NCBI RefSeq assembly: GCF_001761485.1
Contig: NC_090771.1
Span: 2,108,001 to 2,172,000, forward strand
Origin: Yarrowia lipolytica
Lineage: Eukaryota; Ascomycota; Dipodascomycetes; Dipodascales
DNA length: 64,000 nt
Direction of reading: 5' to 3'
Below, in pieces: positions 52,344 through 63,408 of this stretch. The notes under the pieces were generated by a model. The model did no database searches. It was not told the DNA's origin and was given only the letters and a program-made list of their open reading frames with translations. Every line of letters starts with the position of its first letter. Within the stretch, counting starts at the first letter, position 1. The position numbers and the translations under genes were made by a program.

Positions 52344-52491
52344 ATATATAGAGGGTATCGCAGTTGAGCACATATTACATACTCTATTAATTAATTATCT
52401 ATATCTATACATTCCTCCTAGTAACACCCAATGACTTAAGAGTCGAGGTTACAGTAATAACTCTGTTGAACGCCCAGCTTGTACTTGTGGT

Positions 52492-53838
52492 TTAAATGTT
52501 GTCCCTACCAAAGATCATAGCTGCAACTGAATGTCTTAGCGCAATAGCAGCCAGACCGGAAGCAAACTGGATACCCAGAAGCACAGCGGCAAGGTGATCC
52601 TCTCGCAGGGGTCCAACATAGACCAAAACCAGGTTGATCAGTGTCATGTTGGAGATGCTGATGACAACTCCCTTCTCGTCTCTCCACACTTTCAGCAGGT
52701 GTAGCTTCTCCAGCACGTAGATCATTATTTGGCCAAGCTTACCAGGCTTCTTTTTGTCAAAGTAGGTCCGGGAAGGCTCCAAAAGACCTGTCTCGGGGTT
52801 GAATTTAGGCAGTCTATGTCGAGGACAGTCGACAATCTTGAACAGCTGAGGCACAGAGTACAAGAAGTTGAAGATCTGGGGCACAAAGAACAGCAGGAGG
52901 GTCTTGGAGAAGTGGCCGAGAATACCAACAACCGCAAAGACCATGCCGGCGAAGTAGCAGTAGGTGTCTCCAACAAAACATTTTGCAGGGCACCAGTTGT
53001 GTCTCAAAAGAGCGATACTGACAGCCAGGAACGGCAGCAGCAGATAGACACTGAAGAGATGAGATTCTTCAGCGGGGTGGTTGGGCTGAACGAGGTAGAT
53101 GAAATCGTTCAGCAAGATGCACACGCCAATCATAACCGATTGGCCAACTTCCAAGCCGTTCACGCCAGCGTAAATGTTGATGGAGTTAGGGCAGAAGATG
53201 GCCACGGCCGCCATGTACATGTAGTAAAGAGCCCCGAGGTCCACTATGTCTCCAAAGTAAGGTCTCAAAACCACGGGAACCATGACGGCTGTAATTCCAA
53301 AGTCCACGTAGTAAACTATGAGCAGCGGGATGGCAGCAATGGCAGGTAAGAAGAACTTGTTTCGCCATCTGATATCGAAGAGATCATCTGCAACACCCAG
53401 GATGAACATGGACTGCAGACACAGGATGGCAGAAAGGTACTCGGCGAGTTTTTCGTGAGGGAACGCACTGAGAATTCGTCCCTTGACCAGTCCCTCGCTC
53501 AAGCTGTCGTAACCCACAACCACGCCACCTCCGATGGTTTTGGCCAGGTACTGGTAGAACACAAAAGGAATGAACAGAAACATACAAAACAGGTAGACAA
53601 TGGCACATACGGCTCCCATGGTCTCGGGAATCTCAGGCCGGTCTTTCTTGGACAGGTCTCGACCCGAGAAGCCGACCTTGATGAAGGCTGGTCCAAGTGC
53701 AGGAATCAGGTTGTAGGTGACCAGATAGGCGATGAGGGAGAAACCGACTGACGACAAAAGAGGCTGGTCCGCGGGATTGAAAATCAGACTGGCCGAAAGA
53801 GCCAAGATGGCCAGTACCGTCCATATCGACGAGTACAT
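52492..53838 (-). CDS. ALG7: UDP-GlcNAc:dolichyl-phosphate GlcNAc-1-P transferase
   Basis: Alg7 catalyses the first step of the N-glycan precursor on the cytosolic ER face, making dolichyl-PP-GlcNAc. It is the target of tunicamycin. The 448-residue protein has about ten membrane segments and the PNPT family motifs. GRDLSKKDRPEIPETMGAV is the dolichol/UDP loop, and GVADDLFDIRWRNK (about 147-160) carries the acidic pair. NSINIYAGVNGLEVGQS (about 217-233) is the N-x3-GxNG motif, and RHNWCPAKCFVGDTYCYFAG holds the HD-like catalytic loop. Length matches yeast Alg7 (448 residues). The start is the first ATG. It is divergent from SEH1. Confidence 0.96.
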   Translation of the reverse strand: MYSSIWTVLAILALSASLIFNPADQPLLSSVGFSLIAYLVTYNLIPALGPAFIKVGFSGRDLSKKDRPEIPETMGAVCAIVYLFCMFLFIPFVFYQYLAKTIGGGVVVGYDSLSEGLVKGRILSAFPHEKLAEYLSAILCLQSMFILGVADDLFDIRWRNKFFLPAIAAIPLLIVYYVDFGITAVMVPVVLRPYFGDIVDLGALYYMYMAAVAIFCPNSINIYAGVNGLEVGQSVMIGVCILLNDFIYLVQPNHPAEESHLFSVYLLLPFLAVSIALLRHNWCPAKCFVGDTYCYFAGMVFAVVGILGHFSKTLLLFFVPQIFNFLYSVPQLFKIVDCPRHRLPKFNPETGLLEPSRTYFDKKKPGKLGQIMIYVLEKLHLLKVWRDEKGVVISISNMTLINLVLVYVGPLREDHLAAVLLGIQFASGLAAIALRHSVAAMIFGRDNI

Positions 53839-54849
53839 AATGTGTGTGTTTTGGCGGGCGTGAGGTCGACGGAGTTTCGTGTTCGAGGTTGTCGTTGTAG
53901 ATCCACGTCATGCTGTATGTATGCATGTCCAAAGTTTATTCAGAGTAGTATTTTTGTCGCGCATTATGGTAAACGGCGTGTTACAGGATCATAAGCGAGC
54001 CGATGTCAGACCAGCTACCAAGAGTAATAAGGGGGTCAGTACAGGTTATGTGGTAGTACAAACGTGTAAAAAGACCGTATCACGGTATATCTGGGTCTGA
54101 AGTGGCGTTCTCGATATTGCTTTATAGATTCTGGTTGTGGAGAACAGTTCTCTCCTGAACAGCAGTAATTGTATTACAGTGAGTGTTTTGGTGCCTCCTG
54201 AGACCAGCCTTCTTGAGTTTATTTGTGAAGTTGGGGAGCACACTTGAAATGGTCAATATTGGACTCGTGCGAATAAAACTGATGGAATGTATCATAGCTG
54301 CTACCCACCGCTTTACTGTAGTAGTTCCATCAGCTTTCTGCTATCGTTCGAGCGCTTTTATGTGAGCTGAGTTCGATCACACATCCTAAGCACACCGCAA
54401 TAAAATCATGATGCTATCCTACACATTCCCCTTGAACATCAATCATAACACGACAATAAAGATAACACGAATAGTGAAAACAAACCTGTATGGATAGTGG
54501 CTCCTTTCACTTTTCAACATACGAAGATACTGCTTCACTAGATTTCAGTCTCTCTTACTGTAGATACAAAATAACAGATTTTTTGAGTCTTCTCAATAAG
54601 ATCAAGATGATACCAAAAGTGCCAATGCGATAGCTCGTATCTAATATTTCTACAGAGCTACCCTCCACCTGAGGTTCACATCACAGAACACCTACAAGTA
54701 CTTACAGTACAAGTACCGGTACGAGTACTCGTACAGTGCATGGGGCACGATGCTGGATTACAAATATTAGATACATTGTCTCCTCCCAAAACTCTAAATT
54801 ATCGCACCTCCAATTCTACATCACCGAGACTGTCTCTTAAGCATCAACA
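53839..54849. other. Divergent promoter region of ALG7 and SEH1
   Basis: No gene is seen. GTAC palindromes lie at 54713-54734, about 120 bases before SEH1. Confidence 0.6.
54713..54734. repeat. Overlapping GTAC palindromes near SEH1
   Basis: GTACCGGTAC (54713-54722) overlaps GTACGAGTACTCGTAC (54719-54734); both are perfect. Two more ACAAGTA words lie immediately upstream. Confidence 0.8.
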
Positions 54850-55809
54850 ATGAAACCATTCAACACTGGACACGAGGAGCTGGTGCACGACGTTGCGTAC
54901 GACTTTTACGGCCGTCGAATTGCCACCTGTTCGTCCGATACCACTGTCAAGGTCTTTGACCGAAACGATTCGACTGGCGAATGGGATATCAGCGACTCTT
55001 GGAAGGCCCATGATGCCTCCATCATCAAGGTGTGCTGGGCCAATCCCGAGTTCGGCAAGGTTCTGGCCACATGTTCTCACGATTCTACTATCAAGATCTG
55101 GGAGGAAAACATCCGCGAGAAGCAGAACAGTGGAAAGCGATGGAAGCGGGTGGCCACTATCACCGATCACAAGGGGCCTATTTACGACCTGGCCTTCTCG
55201 CCTAGCCACTGCGGTCTCAAGCTGGCATCTATCTCCACCGATGGACAATTCAAGATTCATGAGGCTTTGGATCCTAATGCTATCAGCTCGTGGACTAACA
55301 TTTTCGAAACCAACACACTGAGTAGTGCCCCCAGTCGGCAATTGCAGAGTTCATTCTGCTTATCGTGGGGCAAATCACGGTTTTCCAAGGAATACGTGGT
55401 TGCATGTGCCCTGGAACAGTCGTATATCTACCAGAGACAGGAAAACGGCAAATACACACAGACAGGCCAGCTGCCTGCTCATGGATCCATCATCAGAGAT
55501 ATTTCGTGGGCTCCTAGTATTGGAAGGGGGTACCAGCTGATTGCTACTGCTTGCAAGGATGGTTTGGTTCGAATCTTCAAAATTGAGGAGCCTCTGACTG
55601 AGAGTGGACAACTGCAGGTGTCTCTGATAAACCAGTTCGATGATCACAAGGGAGATGTTTGGCGTGTATCTTGGAACCTCACTGGAACAATCCTGTCGTC
55701 CGCAGGAGATGATGGACGGGTCAGACTGTGGAAATCTACTTACAACAAGGAGTTCCAGTGTGTGGGTATCGTTTCTGCTGAGCAGAAGCATGACGCTATT
55801 GAGGATTAG
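54850..55809 (+). CDS. SEH1: Nucleoporin/SEA complex WD40 protein
   Basis: Seh1 is shared by the Nup84 (Y) complex of the nuclear pore and by the SEA/GATOR2 complex at the vacuole that controls TORC1. The 319-residue protein is made of six WD-type blades and little else. It starts FNTGHEELVHDVAYDFYGRRIATCSSDTTVKVFD, then WKAHDASIIKVCWANPEFGKVLATCSHDSTIKIWEE, and ends SWNLTGTILSSAGDDGRVRLWKS. The AYDFYGRR-type first blade and the small size distinguish Seh1 from Sec13. An open six-blade propeller is known to be completed by a blade from Nup85 or Sea4. The start is the first ATG. It is a single exon, divergent from ALG7. Confidence 0.94.
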   Translation: MKPFNTGHEELVHDVAYDFYGRRIATCSSDTTVKVFDRNDSTGEWDISDSWKAHDASIIKVCWANPEFGKVLATCSHDSTIKIWEENIREKQNSGKRWKRVATITDHKGPIYDLAFSPSHCGLKLASISTDGQFKIHEALDPNAISSWTNIFETNTLSSAPSRQLQSSFCLSWGKSRFSKEYVVACALEQSYIYQRQENGKYTQTGQLPAHGSIIRDISWAPSIGRGYQLIATACKDGLVRIFKIEEPLTESGQLQVSLINQFDDHKGDVWRVSWNLTGTILSSAGDDGRVRLWKSTYNKEFQCVGIVSAEQKHDAIED

Positions 55810-58800
55810 CTACAAGTAGGGTTGTAGGTAAGCATTTTTATTGTTGGAGGCCTGCGAGTTGAGACCTCTACAGTAGCACGAAGGAAGGAAGATTAAATGG
55901 CGCGATGAGTAGTTTCAGTTGTTGGCTGACTTGGACCATTCAAGCCAGGTCAGGTTAGGCATCAAAGTCCTAAAACAATTGTTTGGTGATACAGTATATA
56001 CTGTAACGTCAGCTTACAATAAACAGTGTCCAACACTAACCATTGTAACCCTTGCTGACTACTATCAAGAGATGAGCTCCAACAGTACATACAGTACATG
56101 CAATAACTACTGCTGAGTTATATCGATAAGTAGCAGTCGCATATACGAAGTGTTGTAAGTAGCTGGACAGATATGTAAACGAATTCATCTATATCTATAC
56201 CTTGTGGTACTGTATGTACTGATATAGCATGTCCGATGAAAGACGATCATTTAGACAATTGTGGAATGAATTTATCGTACGTCTTTCTAAACGACAACAT
56301 TCGTGTAAAACATTCTCAAGAAGATGAAAAAGGCTATGCGAAGGTCGATACTGTATATTACGCGCTGTTTTTCTTTTCTTGAGTTATAGTATGTGCTATC
56401 GTAACACCCGCCAGCCTGTGAACATTACACCTTACCCGTCTATCTACAATATGTACGGGTACAGGATAGTGAGCACACCCGTGTCTACTGTGTAGAAGCT
56501 ATCAGCTGTCTGTACAATAACACTTGTAGAGTACAGTATGTACCTACAGTAGACACAGCCGCATCAGCATGCCAGGCTTGGGATGGTGCGGATCCGGTAC
56601 ATTTTACAGACAACTCCTCACTAGCAACAGAAATTATACGCTGAAACAAATCTACTACAAGTAGTTATGACGCGACACTTGACAGACGACGAAAAATGAC
56701 AGGGTCCATGCACTGTATTGCACATGTAGAATACTTGTAGCCAAAAAAAATATATGGACTGAAATCAGAGTGCTCCATTATCCTATTCGGCCTTAAAAAA
56801 AAACGCAATTCGGGCATTGCCCAGTTCCTAAGGTTTTGATAAGGTGCAACTCGAACTTTGATACGAGTAGGCGTGCCGAAGAGAAGTCTTGAAAAGAGGC
56901 TTATGAAGCATATAAACTGTGGTTGGCTTGAGACAGGGGAGAACTTGCGATCTATGTGTTCCCCGAGAGTATCTTGCTAGCAAATTTCAACCTTGGACTC
57001 TGTGATAGCTGGACATAGTCTGTTATATAGCCTATGACCAGGTGGATTAAAGTCGCATGTTTATTCCCAGATCTTCTACAGTAGTAACAGAAAGATGTCA
57101 CTATAGAGGTCATCTAGACTTGGGTAGGCCGGAAATATCCCTGCAACCGTCAATACGATTCGATTAGTTACAGGTAGTTCGAAAGTCTGTGAGGTGGGGT
57201 GTTTCCGTGCCTGACTCTCTGAATCAAACGCCTCATTTTAAAATCAGAGACACCGGAGTATCGTACTTGTACATAGATTTGAACGTTGTCTTGTAAAGCC
57301 ATGTATAGGTACGATTACTTGTACTCGTACTGTACAATACTTGTACTTGTAGCAACTGCCGCACATACTGTATAAATCACAGAGCTTGTTTGAAGATTGA
57401 GATCGGGGCTAAGACAAAGTACAAGTAGGTGGGTACTACAAGTAGCTCCTCCACCAAAGATGAGAGGTGGGTTTACTCTGTTTATTCACAGTACAGTACC
57501 AGTATTGTACAAGGTCATCGGATTTGGCCACGCAGTGCCACTTTCCGCTGGCATCGGGCCCACCAAACGACGTCTCAGCACCCCGCTGCAGATCAGCAAG
57601 TATACGAGTGATCGACGGTGCGGGGAAATGGATGTTGAAGGGAAACCCAATACTTTTACTTGAAGGTTGTATCTACGGCCCAGAGACGCAAGCCAGGCTG
57701 CCTGCCTGCATTGTAATTATTTGTATCGGTACGTATGATACGGAGCTCCATCTCTTCTAAAGACTAACCTTGAGCTCCGACTGGGTCTTTCAGTTATCAC
57801 GTCACACAGTTTGGCAGGAGTGAGGAGGGGTACTGAGACAAGGGGAATGGGGCGTATCCGATTTTTTGTTTGCATTAAATGACTGTGAGAATAGCGTGGG
57901 TTTAGACTTGAACCAGCCTTTGGCCACATGACGGGCTCTACGGAAGTCCCCTTTGCAGCGGCAGGAACTGTAGGCTGTAGGAGAAATATGGCTTGATAAA
58001 AAACCAATTTACGTGCATGAGTCGGCACGCACGGGCATCATTAAGTCCGGCTTGCCTCGCTTGTTTTTCAGTTATATTTACATGCCGGTGCAATGACTTG
58101 CCAATGCGCCTGGTAGGCGCAAATGTCCACCACCCTTGTGTCAAAGTCGACCAAGTCAGGGACACAAGTTGGGATCTTAAGTGGGGTCTAGCAAGTCCTA
58201 TTGTTGTTGAAACTGCTCGGAACGACTTCGGGGGTGCTTTTGCGCCCGTGGTCCGTGGCCAAGTCAAGTAGTATTGATAAATAATTACATCGTGACACTA
58301 GTCTGCGTATAATCTCTCTCTCCAGTATCAATGTATTTTCCGGGATTTTGGTTTTTCATTTCTCCAACCCAATTGGCTGACTCGATTTGTACCAGCACTG
58401 GAATGCAGGGTGAAACAGCACTTGACCAGACACAAAATGTTGTAAAAGCGATGTGCACGTGATCAACCAGAGTAGAAAAACCGTCTCATATTTTCCGATG
58501 CTCGCATGGACATAAAAGTTCCACGGGAGATGCCCAGACGATCAGATTTTCGCACTCGTACAACCCCGCACCCCGACTCTTGGGTTACGAAGTGGATTGG
58601 CGCTTTCTGCACGCCTAAAGTCTGTTCATAACGGGAGGGGCAAGAAACTAGACTAACGGGTCTGTAGTCTGCGTGTTAGTACAGGTGGGTAGATCCGATT
58701 TGTAGCGGGTTGGGCAAGGCTGACATACGCTATATTAGTCAGGCACACATGGTTAGTCGGTAGTGGAGCTCCTCTCTGAACACTTCATTTCTTACTCTTC

Positions 58801-59561
58801 TCTTTGTTTGCTTAATGCTCTCAGAATAAGACAATGTTGGGACCAGTTAGGACAACCGAACAAAGGACGAAGCCCAGACAAGGTTGTCGTCTACGCCAAA
58901 GTATAATACAGCCACCCCATGTTCGTTTATGCGGCATTTCCCAGGGGTGTGGACAATAGGGAAGTATGAGAAAAGAGGCATGGACTATAACAGGTTGATG
59001 GCTTCTGAGGGGTCTTAAAATCAGTGAAATCAAAACGGAATCGATGTAAGTCTTGATCAAAAACCTGACCACGGACCTACAAGGGCAAATCGGTACATAC
59101 ACCTACCGCGCCGATCGTTCCCACGGCAACCCTCTCGCCGCCGAAGGTGCAGCAAATACGCGGGTCTAACATTCCTCTCTCCGCTATGTTATCCCAAAGT
59201 CAATGATCGACATGAAAGTTGCCATTTACGTTTTTGAGGGTGAGTGATGAGGACTAGCGGCTATGGAGTGTGACTAAAGCGGTGATTAAAGGTACTTTTG
59301 AGATCAAAAGATGATAATTTTTTGCACCGATTTTGCGAAAATACATTGTCGACCTATATATGCCTAACCTCACGCTCTATTTATCCACCATCAACACCCC
59401 CAGACACCCCACCATCCACTTTCGCCCCGCCGCGATATTAAAGTTGACTGAACCCGAACCTAATGGCTATCTGTCTGAAGCACGCGTAAAACCAAAAGTG
59501 GACTTCCACCTCTTGTCTTTATTGTTACCGCTGCAAACCGACCAGGGCCCTGCTAATAAGT
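55810..59561. other. 3.75-kb gene-free region
   Basis: This is the longest non-coding stretch of the window. No frame exceeds about 110 codons, and none looks like protein. It has GTAC clusters (57265-57355, with ACTTGTACTCGTACTGTAC-type text), A runs, and one ATG exon-like piece before GTGAGT at 59240 that finds no acceptor. No tRNA, 5S rRNA or transposon pattern was recognised. Possible content is regulatory DNA, a replication origin, a non-coding RNA or decayed sequence. Confidence 0.5.
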
Positions 59562-62500
59562 ATGGTAGCTTCCCCGGACATGGAGTTCGACCCCAACGAC
59601 CCTGCTGGAATGTCGCCCGCCGCCAAAACCATGACCACGCCATTGCGAAACAAGGCGGACATTCTCAACTCCTTCAACCCGTTTTCCGGCTCTCTGTCTA
59701 GAAAGAAGAAGACCCGGCGAATCAGCAAAAACTCCATTCGACACCTCGATAGTCCACACCTCGACAGCGAAGAAACTCTGGGCAGCCCTGTTTGGGATAA
59801 CACCTGGGATGTGCCTTCTCTGCAGCAGAGCTCGATGGGCTCCCCCACCCGAAGAGAACACGATATCGGACATCAAGACAGTATGAACGACACCAGTTTC
59901 TCGTCCGAACAGAACTTCAGCGAAATCCCAAAGTTTGCCATCACTCGTAAACCTGTGGGAGCCACAGCACCAGCAGAAGAAGAAAGCAGACCGACGTCGC
60001 TCGCAGACTCCAGATACGATGAATTCTCATTCACTGAGGAGAATGAGCACCAGAACAACAACAACAACAAACACAACGAGTACGGAAACTATGTGGCGGA
60101 CTCTAATACCAACCAGCAGTCACTGGCAACAACGTGGGAAGACGAGCAGACCAATCACTACGAAGACAATCATGAAGCCGATCCCGCGCAGAAAATCAGC
60201 CACTCGCTGGGCCACGCAGAGCAACATAGACCCATGGGTAACTTCCGAACGAGCCACTTGGGCAGCCTAGACGCCCGAATGGAGACTCATTGGGAGACCC
60301 CCGGAGAAGACAGAGATAGCGCTCTTCTGGAGCCCCCTCAGATGCCTGAAGCTAATGTCAACTCTAGGGGAGGCTCTTCTTACTACGCAGATAGTCCTCA
60401 TTTGGAATCGCCCAACGTTGGCTCTTTGCATTTGGATATCCCTTACTTAGACGAAGAAACTAAGGAAGACCAAGACAGCAACAAAATGTCGACTTCTTCA
60501 GACCACACTGCCAGCCCCGGCACTGCGGGTACAGCCACAGCCCATTCCAGACAAATGTCCAAAAACTCAGACATTCTGAACTACTATCTGGACGATGAAC
60601 TGCAAGTGGCTGAGGAGGAGGACGCTGAGGAACGAGAAGCTGCCAAGCTTGCCGCTGAAGAGGACGCTGCTCGTCTCAAGGAGGCTCGAAAGTCGAGAGG
60701 TAACATTTTCGAAAAACTGCTCGACTTCAGTTCTTTCAACGGTCGATCTACCATGGGTCAGACTACTTCCACACAGGGAGCGCTACCAGTGCCTGACCTG
60801 CAGGTTTCTAATCCCGGAGACCCTAAGTCGGATGATTCTGGAGGTGCTGCCTTTGAGTGCACTCCCGTGACCTACCTGAGTCCTGGACCTGAGTCGCCCT
60901 CCGATTCGCCTAACAAGAAAAGATTCAACATCCCATCTCCTTTGAAGATGGACGGCAAGCCTAATGCCCGCACGTCTCTGGCCACCGCATTCATGCCCTT
61001 GACTCCTTCTTCCATTGCGCCGTCTATCCCTTGGCGGTCGTCTTCTCTGCCCACTCCGCTGGAGCCTCTTCCTGAAGCCATGATTCTGAGTCCTGCTCGA
61101 CACGGAGGCTCTTCACACGATGCCTCGCCTAGAGCTCATTCCGTTTCGGGCACGTCTGCCACGTCTGGTGGACCCACAGTTTCTGGAACAACCACCCCTG
61201 GCCAGTACACCATTTCGCCTCCCTTGGCTATCGACAATGAAGTGGCCTCTTTCCAGCAGCCCACGGAAATCAACTACTTCACAACCCCCAAGGTGAATTT
61301 CACTTCTCCTGCCATGAGCGATCTGGATGCCGAGATTCGGTACTATCTGGCCACTCGCCCTGCATCAACGGCTAGAAAACTGCCCAAGAAGAAGCCTGCT
61401 CCCCATTCGTCATCGCCTACTTCAGATAGTAATCAGTCCACGCCAAAGGCCTCTGGAGCTGCCACTCCTCGCCCCGCGTTTGCTCCTCCAGCAATGTTCC
61501 AGACAGAGGCTCATGACTTCCAGCACGACAACCAGCTGCATCCTCAGCTGACGCAAATTCGAAACCTCGCACAGACCCAGCAGGTCCATGCCATGCATCA
61601 GCTGCTGCCCCAGTACCAGGGTATGGCTCAGGTCCCCAGCCAGGCTTCTCTGCAGCAGCATTATCCTGTGCAGCAGCAACATCATCCTGGTGTCCCTCAG
61701 ACCCCGAAGCCCATGTCCATTCTTGAACAGATGGCTGCCCAGCAACAGGCTGCTCGAATGACCCCCATGACTCAGAGTAACTTCTACGTGAGCCCCATTC
61801 AGCCCTTATCTCCTGTTCAACGACAGATGGCCCAGACTCCTCAGATGTCTCTTCTGGAGCAGCTCCAGGCTGCCGGTCGACAGACCCCCCAAGTACACTA
61901 CTCACCCGTTCTGTCTCCTGTTCAGCAGCACACTCCTGTTGGTAGCATGACTCCTGTTCAGGGCCAATACACTCCTCAACAGGTGGCTCAGTATCAGCTG
62001 ATGGAGCAGCTCAGCCAGCTTCAGCAGCAGCAGGCTTCTCAGGCCCAGAATACCCAGCACTACCAGGTATCCCAGGCTCAGGCGCAAGCTATTGCCCAGC
62101 AGCAAGCTGCCGCCCAGTATCAGGCCGCTGCCCAATATCAGGCTGCCGCCCAGTATCAGTATCAGCAGATGGCTGCTCTTGAACAGCAGCTCGTTGCTCA
62201 ACAACAGGCCCAACTTCAGGCTCAGGCTCAAGCGCAGGCCCAGGCCCGAGCACAGGCCCAGGCTCAGGCCCAGGCTCAGACCCAGGCTCAGTATGTTGCT
62301 GAGCAGCAGGCCCAGCAGCAGGCCCAGCAGCAGGCCCAGCAGCAACTCGCAGCCCAACAGCAGGCTCAGCAGCAGGCCCTGTTGCAGCAGCACCAGAACC
62401 AACAGCTTTCGCAGTTGCAGCAGTTGTCACAACTGGAGCAGCTCCATATGCAGCAGCAGGAGCAGATGGCTAAGATGGCTGCCTCGCAACTCACCCCCAC

Positions 62501-62843
62501 ATCCATGTCGCCTTCTCAAATGTCGGTGGCTTCCTTCCCCGACCTGGGAGTTCCTCATCCGGCCATGTCCCGAAAGGCGTCGGAGTCCTCACTCAATTCC
62601 GCCTCTTCGTCAACTGAGAACAACTCGTTGAACGACCTGTTCAACCAGATCACTCAGCAGGCATCCAATACTTCTTATTCATCGGCCCAACAGAGTCTCC
62701 TGGGTCATCGATCCACCCATTCCGGTGTCTCTGGCATTTTCCACCCCCGTCAGGCCAAGGGAAGAAGCCCCGTTGAGAAGACCGGTTTCCCCATCGGACA
62801 CTCTCCTAGCACTTCCGTCAACTCAGCTAATAATTCTTTTTAG
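59562..62843 (+). CDS. Glutamine-rich low-complexity orphan protein
   Basis: This 1093-residue protein has no domain I recognise. Residues 1-60 have SFNPFSGSLSRKKKTRR, with an NPF tripeptide (39-41; EH domains bind NPF) and a basic patch. Residues 60-330 are Ser/Asn/Glu-rich with repeated DSPHLDSE-type text (LDSPHLDS, YADSPHLESP). A charged helix, AEEEDAEEREAAKLAAEEDAAR, follows near 350-370. Residues 400-640 are Ser/Pro-rich with many S-P and T-P sites. Residues 650-1000 are Gln/Ala-rich, with recurrent helices around [IL]LEQ[ML] and a QAQAQ run. The end is Ser/Asn-rich. An in-frame stop lies upstream of this ATG; MEFD at residue 7 is an alternative start. The composition resembles prion-like or scaffold/transcription proteins, but no function is assigned. 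Confidence 0.8.
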   Translation: MVASPDMEFDPNDPAGMSPAAKTMTTPLRNKADILNSFNPFSGSLSRKKKTRRISKNSIRHLDSPHLDSEETLGSPVWDNTWDVPSLQQSSMGSPTRREHDIGHQDSMNDTSFSSEQNFSEIPKFAITRKPVGATAPAEEESRPTSLADSRYDEFSFTEENEHQNNNNNKHNEYGNYVADSNTNQQSLATTWEDEQTNHYEDNHEADPAQKISHSLGHAEQHRPMGNFRTSHLGSLDARMETHWETPGEDRDSALLEPPQMPEANVNSRGGSSYYADSPHLESPNVGSLHLDIPYLDEETKEDQDSNKMSTSSDHTASPGTAGTATAHSRQMSKNSDILNYYLDDELQVAEEEDAEEREAAKLAAEEDAARLKEARKSRGNIFEKLLDFSSFNGRSTMGQTTSTQGALPVPDLQVSNPGDPKSDDSGGAAFECTPVTYLSPGPESPSDSPNKKRFNIPSPLKMDGKPNARTSLATAFMPLTPSSIAPSIPWRSSSLPTPLEPLPEAMILSPARHGGSSHDASPRAHSVSGTSATSGGPTVSGTTTPGQYTISPPLAIDNEVASFQQPTEINYFTTPKVNFTSPAMSDLDAEIRYYLATRPASTARKLPKKKPAPHSSSPTSDSNQSTPKASGAATPRPAFAPPAMFQTEAHDFQHDNQLHPQLTQIRNLAQTQQVHAMHQLLPQYQGMAQVPSQASLQQHYPVQQQHHPGVPQTPKPMSILEQMAAQQQAARMTPMTQSNFYVSPIQPLSPVQRQMAQTPQMSLLEQLQAAGRQTPQVHYSPVLSPVQQHTPVGSMTPVQGQYTPQQVAQYQLMEQLSQLQQQQASQAQNTQHYQVSQAQAQAIAQQQAAAQYQAAAQYQAAAQYQYQQMAALEQQLVAQQQAQLQAQAQAQAQARAQAQAQAQAQTQAQYVAEQQAQQQAQQQAQQQLAAQQQAQQQALLQQHQNQQLSQLQQLSQLEQLHMQQQEQMAKMAASQLTPTSMSPSQMSVASFPDLGVPHPAMSRKASESSLNSASSSTENNSLNDLFNQITQQASNTSYSSAQQSLLGHRSTHSGVSGIFHPRQAKGRSPVEKTGFPIGHSPSTSVNSANNSF
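62040..62465 (+). repeat. CAG/GCC-rich repeat encoding Gln-Ala
   Basis: Trinucleotide-like purine-rich text (CAGGCC, CAGCAG) inside the glutamine-rich protein encodes QA and QQ runs. It is likely to vary in length between strains. Confidence 0.75.
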
Positions 62844-63408
62844 GAGTATCTAACTTATTATCATTATGTATTATGCCCATGTCTTGTAGACTTGCCTTGT
62901 TTATACATGAGCCATATACTTGTAGAAACCAGCCATGGGGGGCACAAAGCCTGTAATATCCTATCGCATATGTGCCATTCGTGCTTGTTCCCATCAATAA
63001 GAAAGTTGACAGTCACAGGGAACAGCGAGGACAGCGTCTGTCTCAGATGGTGTTCGGAGTGGCCCATCTGTCAAGCTGACTTCATGACAACAAATATGTC
63101 AAGTACAAGTAAGGTAATACTCGTTAATTTGTACAATTATCGACTTATTTAAGAAGTTCTTTCCTGCTCAACGGGTGAAGAAAAGTGTTCAAAAGTAAAT
63201 CATCTTGGTGGCAATTCAGAAAGCTGCCCCCCTCCTCCCCCCGTGTAATTCAACAATAATCGGAGTCACCATTTTCTCTTTGTATCACAGCCCCCTCTAC
63301 TTATTCGCTTCGCTCAAGACCGACTGCAGAAACTCTAAAAAAATTCATGCACGCAGTCTGACAACATCGTATCTCGAGCAAAGTCTGGGAATCACATTAC
63401 AGTACACA
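62844..63408. other. Intergenic, NSA1 promoter
   Basis: No gene is seen. AAGTACAAGTAAGG lies at about 63100, and a C-rich run at 63227-63242. Confidence 0.55.

Noticed and set aside
57880-57960. GGTTCAAGTCT on the minus strand, similar to a Pol III B box.
   Set aside because: The T-arm stem cannot pair and no A box lies at a suitable distance.
59203-59245. A 12-codon ATG exon ending at GTGAGT upstream of the glutamine-rich gene.
   Set aside because: No nearby branch site and acceptor were found, and the main frame has an in-frame stop before its own ATG.
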